A DNA stretch of 64,000 bases from Gautieria morchelliformis. Lineage: Eukaryota > Basidiomycota > Agaricomycetes > Gomphales > Gomphaceae. The notes under the pieces were generated by a model. That model was not told where the DNA came from, ran no database searches, and was given only the letters and a program-made list of their open reading frames with translations. Below are positions 53,973-64,000 of the stretch, piece by piece. The stretch's first letter is position 1; the number at the start of each line of letters is the position of its first letter. The position numbers and the translations under genes were made by a program. The stretch is from NCBI GenBank assembly GCA_015179125.1, contig WHVA01000318.1, positions 1 to 64,000 of the forward strand, given 5' to 3'.

Positions 53973-54961
53973 AATGTGGTTTGTTTTATTGTTTTATTTA
54001 CTGTAAAGCCGCTTACCTATACTGGTGGCTGGCTTACTATGGCTTTAGCTGGGCTCTGGGTAAGTTTTTTCAGGGTTTTTTATGGGTTTCTTTGTGATTT
54101 CACAAAGAAACTTATAAAAAGACATAAAAAAGCCTGCAAAAAACTTTAAACTTTATTACAATTTTCTTGGTCAACAAATTCTAACAAAAACCCAAAATTT
54201 TGTTAAAGTTTTTTTACATTAAAAACACTGAAAAAAATTGGAATATCTTTATGAACCGCTGACAAATAATATTATGTAAAAATTAGGTCAGCGGCGAGCG
54301 GCGCAGCCGCGAGCACCAACACTGCGCAGCGGTCATGTGACCCGTTCACGCGTGGTCCATGCACGACGCGCACGCGCGGTATAAAGGCAGAACGGTAAGG
54401 ATGGAACGCCAGGAATCTGCCCACCGGCAATTCCTCTCTCTGCTGTCCGCTCTGTCTGTTGTCTGCTCTGTCTGCTGTCTGCTGTCTGCTGTCTGCTCTC
54501 TATGGTGTCTCCTCCTTTAGCTGGCTGGCTGTCTATTGCTTTGGCGGCCTGGCTATCTTTTGCTTTGCTTGGCTGGCTATCTATTGGCTTGGCTGGCTTC
54601 TATTGGTAGGTAATATCTCTTTTTTAATGCATTGCCATGTATTTTATTTTATTTGTGTTTGTAATTTCATTGGTTCCTTTTTTTTTTTCATCATATTGTA
54701 TTGTCACGTATGTGCTTTATATTTTTGTGAATTTTTTCGAAAATAGATATAAATAACATCCCCAGACTGTGGTGAAAAAATTGTATTTTAATATCTATAT
54801 TTTTCAGGTTTTTTTTCGAAAATAGACATCAATAAGTTTCCTCTAAAATTAATGACAATAGATTCTGCTTTTAAATGTGGTTTGTTTTATTGTTTTATTT
54901 ACTGTAAAGCCGCTTACCTATACTGGTGGCTGGCTTACTATGGCTTTGGCTGGGCTCTGGG
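53973..54961 (+). repeat. 88-bp direct repeats flanking an 813-bp segment
   Basis: 53973-54060 and 54874-54961 are identical except for one base by eye (AATGTGGTTTGTTTTATTG start, GCTGGGCTCTGGG end). The segment between holds a truncated foldback element (54061-54250), a GC-rich promoter-like part with GGTATAAAGG near 54378, a CTGTCTG microsatellite (about 54440-54500) and two copies of a TTTTCGAAAATAGATAT motif. The near identity indicates a recent duplication or an element with terminal direct repeats. Confidence 0.75.
54061..54250. mobile_element. Foldback element, truncated copy (centre and right arm)
   Basis: Begins near the centre (CAGGGTTTTTTATGGGTTTC), includes the hairpin GTTTCTTTGTG / CACAAAGAAAC and the right arm (CAAAAAACTTTAAACTTT, ACAATTTTCTTGG), and stops at GGAATATCTTTA before the terminal part. 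Confidence 0.85.
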
Positions 54962-55429
54962 TTTCTCTGTCAGTCTCTGGGCTTCTCTGGCTTTGGCTGG
55001 GCATTAATAACAGCTTCTGCTTCAATGTACTGTACTTTTTTGACATTTTTTCGCAAATAGATATCAATAAATTATCCTGACTTTTTGCAAATTGACAACA
55101 GCTCCAGCTTAAATGTACAGTGCATTTTTGACATTTTTCGCAAGATAGAACCGAGGCTCAGCTCTAGTGAGAGAAGAACATCGCATACAGGAGGGGACAG
55201 AGTAGCATTATGCATTTTCTCTCTCTCTCTCTTTCTTTCTCTTGTTCTCTCTTTCTCTTCCTATCTTCCCCCACATTTCTCTTTCTTCTTCTCACTCTCG
55301 CTACAGTAGGATAGCATGGGGACATGCTCATATTTGGGGGGGGGGGAACCTGTACTAGGCAAAGGCTTACCTAAGTGAATATTATCTTCTTGCTTATTTC
55401 CATCACCACAGTAGCTTCCCTAGTGATCC
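54251..55429. other. Non-coding segment with microsatellites and a dispersed short motif
   Basis: A short motif close to TTTTTTCGAAAATAGATATMAATAA occurs at about 54733, 54811, 55046 and (degenerate) 55124. CT-rich microsatellites lie at 54440-54500 and 55218-55300, and a G9 run near 55337. A small stem-loop with TAATATTAT lies at 54256-54294. No gene is supported. Confidence 0.5.
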
Positions 55430-56137
55430 CATAGATTGTTAACGAAACAGCCAGCTTCATAAACGCACACTGGGGCCACTTACTCGGTTGGGAGTCTGAG
55501 GTCTTCTCAGCCCTGAAACACTCCAGATATATGTGTATGTGCTCCACAACTTTGGGGCTCCAATGCAGTCAGTCTTTGGGTTTATCTACTTCATGATATG
55601 CTAGACATGGAGACCAGTGAGGCAGCAAGAGTTGGCATCCACAGGGTATGAGAAATTTGTGGCATCAAATTTCAGGGTGTTGTGACCCCAGACAGACTGT
55701 TTGCTCACATCGATGGCCCATACAGAGTACCACAAAATGATAGCAGGGCCTTGAATGAAAGTAGACACCTGGTGCACATCAAGGAGACTGCAATCCAGCC
55801 AGGGTCAAATGAAAGAGGCCCACCCTCTCATCATTTTTATCAGCTGTATGGTGACTCAGCTTACGGTGTAAGCCCTTACATGATAAGCCCTTATGTGGGG
55901 ACTGATGCCCTGACCCCTAAGCAGTGGGAATGGAACACCACCATGGGTGGGGTCCATATCTCAGTCGAGCATGACTTTGGCCTGGTTCTACAAGACTGGC
56001 CCTACCTCTATTGTGCTTGGAAGCACAAGATCCTGGGGAATGTGTGCAGGCTCATGTATTGGGTGGCTGTAAGGGGAACTCTCCCAAGACAACAGAAGTC
56101 ACACGGTCTGGCAGAGGAGGATCCAAAGAATGAATAA
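55430..56137 (+). pseudogene. PIF/Harbinger-type transposase (DDE_Tnp_4), C-terminal part, decayed
   Basis: Cut-and-paste transposase of a DNA transposon. The open part, 55682-56137, is preceded by GIKFQG in the same reading. It gives VTPDRLFAHIDGPYRVPQND, AIQPGSNERGPPS, FYQLYGDSAYGVSPYMISPY (second catalytic Asp), WNTTMGGVHISVEHDFGLVL (catalytic Glu) and QDWPYLYCAWKHKILG. Upstream, ETASFINAHWGHLLGWESEVFSAL-like residues are readable in another frame from 55440, followed by a decayed stretch where the first catalytic Asp (usually in GF.D.T) is no longer recognisable. There are at least one frameshift and stops before 55650. No terminal inverted repeats were found, and the 3' side is cut by the LTR at 56158. 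Confidence 0.75.
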
Positions 56138-56668
56138 AAGACTATCTACATGACATGTGTAAAGGGCAACCTAGACAGATGCTCTACACTCAAGTGGCCA
56201 ACTGGTGAAGGGGGATCAAAAGTAAGATAGAGAACCATATACACGACACAGACATACCTGGTGAAGGGGGTTCAAAGAGGAAACTCTAAGGAACCCCTTT
56301 GCCACCTAGCTACGACTATAAGTAAGCTCGGGCATGCTATCCCAATCACTGAATGCCTGATTTACATAAGTAATCACACCAGCGATAACAGGGCTGGACA
56401 GATAAGGAAGGAATGATTGTAAAGGATGTCGATCTTAAGACCTTGTATCACAAGGGCACAACAGAACTTGACCAATGAGTGGTATTCTGAATGCTACGTA
56501 GTGACAGGTAAGAGTAAGATGCGATGGGGGCCGCTGGCCGGTTCCCACGCATAAACTATACAGTGGGTCCCTAAGGGGCCCACTGGGATTATGTAATAAC
56601 TAATGTACATGTAGATACACAGGTTATTTACACCCTCCCCCTCTATAGACAACTATAGGGGTCAACTA

Positions 56669-58679
56669 CTACTCATAGAGGTCATCCATGAGGGAGTCCT
56701 CTAGAGTGGCCGATACGATGACGTCGTCGTCGTACGGGGCCGGTGGAGCGCGTGACTCCTCCGGGGGCACCTCCGCATCATCGGTGGTGATTGGGTGAGG
56801 CTGGTCAGCCTCACCACTAGCGCCGGTATCTGCTTGGGTGATGAGGCCAGCGTCCTTGCGGAGCATGGCCTCAACGGCTGGGTCCTCAGTCTGAGGAGGG
56901 GGCCGGAAGCGCGCCAGCTCTTGGTCGAGCTGAGCGTGAGTGAGGGGTTGCAGCACCGCGGCCCTCACATGGCTGGTCTCGAGGACCTTTTGTTGGCCCT
57001 TGCAGGTGGCAGCACTGAATGCCGCGCCGGTGATGCTGCATTGAACATAGTGTTCAATGCATGCCACTCGCTCGCCAGTGACCCCCACGTAGCGGGCCAA
57101 CCATCTTGTGATCTCGGCGAGGGGATGTCAGGGCCGGCTTGGCCCTCCACGGGGAATGGGCCCATGATTGAGAGCTGCAGGGTGGTGCTCTGAGGCGCCA
57201 GCACTTCCCTGGCATCGACGAGGCTCAACCATTGGTCTGTCGATCCGAATAGGTCGAGTAGCCTCGCCCTGAGTGGTGATGCAACCCCTTTGACCCGGGG
57301 CACAAGGGCCTTCAACCACATCCAGACGTCCATGTCATCTAGGTTGAAGGTGCCATCCACGTTGTCACGGATGGTGGATGGGATTCCTTCAGGGTTGTGT
57401 ATCCAACCCTTCAGGATGGCCGCAATATCGTGCGGGGTACCGCCCGCTATCATGAGACAATCACTTTTGGGATTGCAAGCACCTTGTTCGCGCTTGATGC
57501 GTTTGAATACGTCGATCATCTCGTGCGTACGCGCGAGCTGCGGCATTTCTTTTGCCCACGCTATGAGTTCGACGAAGCGTGGGTCGTCGAGCGGGCAGAC
57601 ATCGTACCATTGAGTACGACGCTGTTGGGCATTTCCTACCGGCCGTGGTAGGAGGCCCGTCTCGGAGATCGGTGGATCTCCGAGTGGGATGAGCGTCCCC
57701 TCCCCCGGGTAGGGAGGGTGAACTGTCCCCGCCGGTGGAGGCAGGGCCACGCCAGGCCCGATGTGCTGGGCCTCGATCTGTGCTACCCGCCACTGAAGGG
57801 CGGGGTCATTGACAGTGTGCGACGATGACACCGCTAGGTAAGCGCTAATCGCACTTTCCTTCGCAATGGCTAGCCCATTGACGGTGTGGGGGGAGCCGTG
57901 CAGTTTCTTGCGCTTTTTCTTTGGCTGCTCTGCCAGCCTCTGTGCCCTTTCCAGGTCGTACGTCTTCCAGACGGACGAGTCTGACTCCCATCCATCTGGG
58001 ACACCATACGCAGAGTCGGAAGGCACGCTATGCCCTTCCGTCATTGTCGCCATTGGGGTCAGCGCCGACAATCGGGATGCTAGTCCTGATGTTGCGCGCG
58101 CCAGCAGAGGTACCGTCGCGCGAAGTGATGATGGCCCGGCCACTGGGTCCGTGCCGGGTCATGTTGCAGCCTTTTTGAGGCAACGTGGGCCGGGGTAACC
58201 TGGAGCTGGGCTGCGCTCAGCTGTTGCTCCAGTTCCTTGATCCTGGCGCGCTCGGTTGCGAGCGGGTCGTCGCGGTCTTCGACCGTGCGTTCCAGCTCCT
58301 TGACCTCCTTCTTGAGGTCATGGATGTCCCGGAGGGGCTCCTCCCACGCATCACGTGCGATGCCCCTTGGGAGCCATCTCCAGGCTGCATCGATGGCGTC
58401 GCCGATGTCTTCGTCCCGCAACTTGACCTTGCGGGTGCCTGTCGCGGCCCTTAGGTGTGCGGCGCAGTCCGTGCACGTTGCGCAATCGTCCGGGTGGATG
58501 ATGGCGAGGGCGTCCTCCCATCCCACGATGATCCAGTGCTCCTGATCTATTGGAGCACAGAGAATGTCTGCGGCCCCCTGTCTCGGGGCCGTTGCTCGCG
58601 TTATGGACGTTGACGGATCAACGTCCATCCCATCTTTGGGGGCATCATCTTCATGAGGATGATGGTGGTTAGCTTCCAA
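56669..58679 (-). CDS. Accessory reading frames at the 3' end of Ty3-D (unknown function)
   Basis: Three overlapping minus frames lie after the chromodomain and before the LTR: 58679-58080 (199 codons), 58143-56965 (392 codons) and 57100-56669 (143 codons). The first has a Cys motif (CATCTDCAAHL) and a heptad-like coiled coil (LKKEVKELERTVEDRDDPLA). The second has a basic KKKRKKLHG patch, a Pro-rich segment (GVALPPPAGTVHPPYPGEG) and an apparently globular part (WYDVCPLDDPRFVELIAWAK, GGTPHDIAAILKGWIHNP). There is no signal peptide and no membrane span, so no envelope-like features. They occupy about 2 kb that most Ty3 elements lack. I know no family with certainty; the frames are probably parts of one decayed protein. 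Confidence 0.55.
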
Positions 58680-61600
58680 GAAGCGAGGTACCCTTGGAAA
58701 GATCCGAGGTGAAAATTTAACCGCGCCGTGGCCGGTGCGTCACGTGGTCTGCACGTGACAGACACGTCTAGCGGCGTCTGGGGAGGTTGCATGGCTTGCT
58801 CACCCCCTAAGCTCTAGATAGCTATCTAGGGCTTCAAGGTCCTTGCAGGACGACATGGGTTCCCATGTCACGTCGCCTAAGGTCCAACGGACCTGGAGCT
58901 CCAGGTCCGTCGAGTTTATCCATCGATGTGCGATAATCTCGTCGACAAGCCACTCCTCATCGTCATTCGCTCCGAAGTCATAAAATGACTTGGCCTCACG
59001 GCAGGGAAACAATTCGTCGTTGTTGGCCTCATATCGCCGTACGAGGCTTGAATGGAAGACCGGTGAAATGCAACGGCTTTTCAGCTCATCGGGAAGATCG
59101 AGGGTCACCGTCGAGGCGTCGTTGTGAGCCTCGATGACGTGGTATGGTCTGATGTACCGCGGGACTAGTTTTCTGCCTCTTCCTTTCGGGAGAGTTAGGT
59201 TTTGTGTCGAGAGGTAGATGCGGTCTACCTGTCGCTCGCCATACGTTTCTTATTTGCGTGAAACGTATGTGTCACTCGATGCTCTATGATTGCATCGTGT
59301 GCCGCCATCAGGTTCCATTTTGCCTGATGTGCGAACCGGGCTACCCCCTTGAATGGGGTGTCCACAGCTATGGGGAGGTCTATCCGCGGCATATAGCCGT
59401 GGTTCAGCTTGAAAGCTGCGAACCCTGTGGTTGCGCTGACGTTGCTGTTGAGGGCGACCTCAACCATTGGGCATTTCAATGCCCAATCCTTCTGATCGTC
59501 TCTGACGACCGCGCACCATATCTGGCCAATCGAGTGGTTTGCCCGCTCAGTGGCTCCATCCGTTTGGGGATGGAAGGCAGTTGACATGAGGAGCTTAGTC
59601 CCCATGAGTCGCTGTAGTTCATGCCAGAAGATCAACATGAACTTCGAGTCTCTGTCCGAGACGATGGAGTCGGGAACTCCGTGGAGTCGAATGACCTCCT
59701 TCAGAAACAGCCAGGCTACTCCCTTGGCTGACACGCTTGTCGTGGTTGGTATGAGGTGTACAAGCGATGTTAGTCGGTCGATGACTACCATCAGGTAGTC
59801 ACAGTCGTTGGATTTGGGCAGGGGCCCCATGAAGTCGATGCCAATCGACTGCCACGGCCTATCTGGAATGGGTAGGCTGTGTAGAAGGCCTTTGGGCCGT
59901 TGTGGTCCGGTTTTCATCATCTGACACCTCGCGCATGATGTGCAGAATGCTTCTATGTCTGGGCTCATGCCCGGCCACCAGTATGCTCTTCGAATGTAGT
60001 TCGAAGTCTTCAGATGGCCGTAGTGGCCGACTATCTGATGTGCCCGATCGATGATAATTTCGATCAGCTTCCTTCCCCCTTGAAGAACAGAGTGGGGGAC
60101 GGCAATGACGTCTCTTTTGAGCTGATTCTTAGTCCAGATCAGCCCGTCCCGGATCCTGAATCTCGGGTGCGCGTCCGGGTGCGCCATGATCTTTGTGAAC
60201 ATGGTGTCCCTGTGGTACGCGTCTCATAGGACCTTAGACAGGTCTACACCTTGCTCGACGATCCGGCGCAGGGGCGCGCTGTCATTTCCTGCGGCAATGG
60301 CTCTGACATCATCGTCGTCGTCACGTGACGGGGCGACGTTCGTGGGCTCTGGTGAGCCCTCGTTTAACACGGCGGATTCTGTTACTCTCGCCTCTGTCTT
60401 CTCAGCGAGGCGTTTAGAGCGTCTTGTCGCCGCTGTTCGCAGCTCGATATATCGATCGGTGGGCAATAACTCACCGTCTGTGTCTAAACGCGCATCCGCG
60501 TTCACGAAGACGTGGTCCGGGTGATTGTCATCACTCGTGTCGCTCTCGTAGTAGCGCGACAGGCAGTCTGCTACCTTGTTCTCTACACTGTCGACGTGAA
60601 CGGTGTTGAAATTGAACTGGGAGAGAAACTCCCACCATCTGACCTGGCGGTCAGATAGGCTCTTCTGGGTCTCGAAGTACTCGAGCCCTTTGTGGTCTGT
60701 GACGAGGGTGAACCTTCGCCCCAGCAGTTTGTCCTCCCATTTCATGAGAGCCTCGAGCACCGCAATCGTCTCGTGCTCGTGAGTCCGGTAGTGTTGCTTC
60801 GCAACGCTGAACTTCTTTGACAAGAAGCCGGCAGGTCGACAAGTTTTCCAGTCAGGACCTTGGCCATAGACCGCACCGACGCCAGCTTTTGATCCGTCGG
60901 TGATCACCCAGATCGGCTCTGGGCACATTGCGTCTACTGGACGCAGGATCGGGGCCTTACAGGCCAACGCCTTAATGCTTTGCCAGCATTTGTCTAGTAG
61001 TGGAGTCCATTCGAATGGACGGTTATTACGTGCACAGCCCGATAGTGGGGTGGTATATGCGCTAACATCTGGCATGTAGTGTGCCAGATACTGTACCAGC
61101 CCGAGGAAACGCTGGACGTCATTGAACGTCCGTGGCCTGCACCACTCACGGATGCGTTGCATCTTGTCCTCGTCGGCATGTACCCCTCGGCCATCGATAA
61201 TATGGCCGAGACACTCCATTCGGATGGAATAGAGGTCCACCTTTTTCTTGCTCAGAAAAAGGTGATTCCTCCTCAGCCTGTCAAAGACGATCTAGAGGTG
61301 TTCTTCATGCTCTTGTATTGAGAGTGAGAATATGAAGATGTCGTCCATGTACACATGGACGAAGCGACCTATGCAGTTGCAGAAAATGGCTGTCATCAGC
61401 CATTGGAATGTTGATGGGGCGTTACAGTCCCCCATCTGTATCACCTGGCTCCTGAAGGTGCCAAGGATCGTGGCAAAGGCAGTCTTTGCTATGTGATCCG
61501 GATGGATCCAGATCTGCTCGTATGCTTCTGACATATCGAGTTTTGTTCGATATCGACAGCGAGCCATGTCGCTGCGAATGATATCTTGATCCGGGAAGGG

Positions 61601-63010
61601 TGTGACGTCCTTCACCGTGTTCTCGTTCTGCTGGCACAGATCGAAGACGGTTCGCAATGTACCGTTTTTCTTCGGCACACACAGCATGGGCAGGGCCTGC
61701 TGCGCAACTGCCGGAATCCACCACTTTGCCGTGGTGTATCGTTCTATCTTAGCCGACAGTTCCTCTCGGAAGTGTTTGGGGCATTTTGGTAGTTGATACC
61801 GCATGTGCTTGTTGGGATCGATGTTGATCTCATGGTTGATCTCCCGTAGTGGTGGGAGTTCTAATGGAATTCCACTGACTAAGTCAGTGATTCGTTCCAT
61901 CCATTCCTCGCAGAGGCGAGGAAGGTCATCATCCGTTAGGATGATGGTGGTGGTTGGCTTAGAAGCCATTAGGCACTGTTGGCGTCTATTAGGTCCCGCG
62001 GCCCGCGGGCCCGCTTTCCTCTTTCCCATCGCTTTCACCGTTAGGTGAGAGCGCCTCTCCCTACGGTTGTAGGGTGAGTTCGAGGACAAGTCGTCCCACA
62101 ACTCATCCTCCTGGCTTCAATGAGCCAGGTTAGGCTTCAGTGCCTGGGTGATCCTGCTCACCCGTGGCCCTTTGTCCTTGTTCATCGATTCGTCGCCGTC
62201 GAATGAGACCTTGCCCGTGGGGATCACTTCGTTCCCCTTGCGGATCGTCCCTGGGCTCGAGAAGTCCAGGGTTATGCCGAATCTCCTTAGGAACGGTGTC
62301 CCTAAGATCGCGTCGTAATATTCAACGTTCGCTACGTCGAAATATTCATCGTATGTCTCACGACCAAACTTGATGGTCGTGTTCGTTCCATAGTTGATCG
62401 TGGAGCGGCTGCCTATGCAGGCTAGCTCCAGCGCGATTGGTTGCTCCAGGGAGAATGTCTTCATCCCTGTAGCTCGCGTGAATTTGGGGGATAGCAGTAC
62501 CCCTTCGCTGCTGCTATCTAGCAGGCAGTGGGCTTTTACGCCGTTTATCTCCCAGTACTCCGATAGGGTATGGTTCTCACTGCGTGGGCGCATTGGCCGC
62601 GTCCTGTGTTTGCTTCGGTGGTGATACACCGGCTCGGCCGCCCTGTCTGGCATGACCGACGTGCATACCGCCATGACCTTCGTGGCGGTTTCGTCTTCCA
62701 GCGCGAATCTGATTGCGCTGGACCTGTAGGTGGTGTCTTCCACCTCTTCGTCCCATTCATAGTATTGGGACGGCTCTGGGTCCCACTCTTCAGTGGGCGC
62801 ATCTCCGTTGTCCAGAGTGTCGTTGGGTTGGGGATCACCCTCCCCTCTTCATCAATCTGTTGGAGAGAATTTTGACCGAGATCCGTCTCCGGATCCTCGG
62901 CCTCATCGTCGTGCTTCACGGCTGCTGTCCTTATACTGGACCTAAGCCGGGGGCACTCTGCCTTCTTGTGGCCAGGTTGGCCGCATTCAAAGCACATGGT
63001 GTTGCTTTGG

Positions 63011-63670
63011 TGTTACGACCGTTCATTTCTGACTTCCGACCTTCAGTTCCGCAACACTTTCCGCCCCTCCGATATTTCCAACATTCCGCCAATTGTCATT
63101 TCCTTTGTTCTTTCGACTCTATTACTCGGACACACCAGACCCACCTCACCATTCATCAAGACCATATGTCCGGTCACCCCTGTAGTTCGTTGTCAGACAT
63201 GTTTTCCCGACCCCTTGTCCTTTGCCATTGTTTTACCTTACCCTGAACCCCCCTTGTAGTCCCATTGTTCCCAATTAGTTAGTTCCCACGCATTGTCTAC
63301 TCGACTTCCGCTTCCCCTGGAATTTGCTTAGTACTACCCCATTACCTGTTGTCTCAGCTCTTTGTATAAAAGCCTGTCATGTATGTCTGTTATTCTGCAA
63401 TCAGATAATCACCTTCGATACTTGATTTCCTTCGCTCCATCTCCTGTTCTTAGTACAGCGAGTCTAGCAAGACCTCAGTCTCTCCGCCTTCCATCTTCCA
63501 CATTCCACCTCAGTTCCGCCTCAAGTCCCGACCAACCTCTAGTTCAGTACTTTCCAACTTCCGACTCATTTCCGAAATACTTAGGACGATAGTTCATTGG
63601 GGGCGCAACCTATAAGTTGAAGCCGCTGTCCTTTCCAGTTCCGACTTAGTGGAAATCTCAATATGTAACA
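63011..63670 (+). mobile_element. Solo LTR (TGTTACGACC family) in the gag region of Ty3-D
   Basis: A 660-bp sequence with ends TGTTACGACC and AATATGTAACA and a 5-bp duplication TTTGG (63006-63010 and 63671-63675). The flanking Ty3-D gag resumes on both sides. It contains a TATAAAAG box near 63364, as expected for an LTR promoter. The same family is present in part at 53617-53972. It is younger than Ty3-D. Confidence 0.9.
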
Positions 63671-64000
63671 TTTGGCTGCCGCTGGGCCTGTCGTTAGGCC
63701 GGCCCAACGTTTTCGTTGGTGGGGCAGGTCGTGGGGACGACCCTGACGCTTGAGGCTGTTTAGCTTCAGGCGGGCGTCCAGCTTGCGCTGGGCGTGAGGG
63801 CGGTAGCCGTTGTCCTGTTCCGCTTCTTGAGAACAGGCTGGGCCTGGTCAGGCCCGTTTGTGTCGACGGCTTGCTCCCTGTGAGCCAGGCAGTGCTTGCC
63901 GTTGCTGCTGCGCTTTCTGCGCGGCGCATCCCCATGTTGTATCGGGATTCCTCCTCGATCATCCAGGCAGTTTCGAAGAGTTGCTCTATTGAGCTGCTCT

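Larger units (their letters stand above)
56158..63990 (-). mobile_element. Ty3/gypsy element 'Ty3-D' with extra 3' reading frames, continuing beyond the window
   Basis: Read on the minus strand: gag C-terminus (from the window edge to about 63.68 kb), interruption by a solo LTR, knuckle CFECGQPGHKKAEC at about 62.99 kb, protease region (about 62.7-62.1 kb), RT (62.1-61.0 kb; FRSQVIQMGDCNAPSTFQWL, VHVYMDDIFIFS), RNase H (61.0-60.2 kb), integrase (60.2-59.2 kb; GHYGHLKTSNYIRRAYWWPG, SIGIDFMGPLP, SIVSDRDSKFM), a chromodomain-like end (about 59.1-58.8 kb; EWLVDEIIAHRW), accessory frames (58.7-56.7 kb), a purine tract and a 3' LTR (56631-56158, TGTAAATAACC..GCCCTTTACA). It is a large fossil with several breaks. 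Confidence 0.85.

Noticed and set aside
53973-54961. Interpretation of the 88-bp repeats as LTRs
   Set aside because: They lack TG..CA ends, a primer site and a purine tract, and are too short.

Overview
The window is nuclear DNA of a filamentous basidiomycete, most likely an Agaricomycete. The evidence is short introns of about 47-68 nt with GT..AG ends, a fungal 1,3-beta-glucan synthase whose sequence follows the basidiomycete pattern, a DUF6532-type gene, and a mix of Tad1-like LINEs, chromodomain Ty3 elements and a PIF/Harbinger transposon. A Rhizoctonia/Ceratobasidium-like genome would fit the LINE and membrane-protein families, but that is a guess from memory and not shown by the sequence.

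Host genes are sparse. The core is at 9.1-21.4 kb. It holds a 14-exon 1,3-beta-glucan synthase (FKS) on the minus strand (15037-9095), a divergent 5-exon gene for a small HABP4/Stf2-like RNA-binding protein (16478-17140), a possible acidic small protein near 18.3-18.7 kb, and a multi-exon glycosylated membrane protein (18934-21428). A second island at 32.4-37 kb holds a broken kinesin-6 motor gene (minus), a 60-residue Cys-rich ORF (minus) and an intact intronless APH/choline-kinase-like gene (minus, 35371-36900). A decayed DUF6532 gene lies at 6.1-8.0 kb. The FKS gene is complete except for one frame slip at a four-base homopolymer. It also contains a 6-nt microexon whose presence is supported by family conservation.

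Everything else is a transposon graveyard. 0-5.6 kb: Ty1/copia remnant, an inverted LINE endonuclease fragment and a 5'-truncated LINE with RNase H. 21.5-31.7 kb: LTR remnants, a 237-bp tandem pair, then a nest in which a nearly full-length LINE (about 24.92-30.65 kb) sits inside a foldback element, which sits inside a Ty3 integrase. 37.8-38.2 kb: a solitary intact copy of that foldback element. 38.7-44.6 kb: a truncated LINE (minus) abutting a Ty3 element. 44.57-51.90 kb: a young, whole-looking chromodomain Ty3 element with a 5-bp target duplication, inserted in the LTR of the previous one. 52.2-56.1 kb: LINE, copia-LTR, Ty3-LTR, foldback and Harbinger fragments. 56.2-64 kb: a large minus-strand Ty3 element with additional reading frames beyond its integrase, interrupted by a solo LTR.

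The most notable points are the FKS microexon and frameshift, the nested foldback/LINE/Ty3 chronology, the accessory reading frames in two Ty3 elements (one antisense), the consistent C-to-T character of the LINE stop codons, and a small stem-loop with a genomovirus-like nonanucleotide. No RNA genes, CRISPR arrays or prokaryote-type operons were seen.
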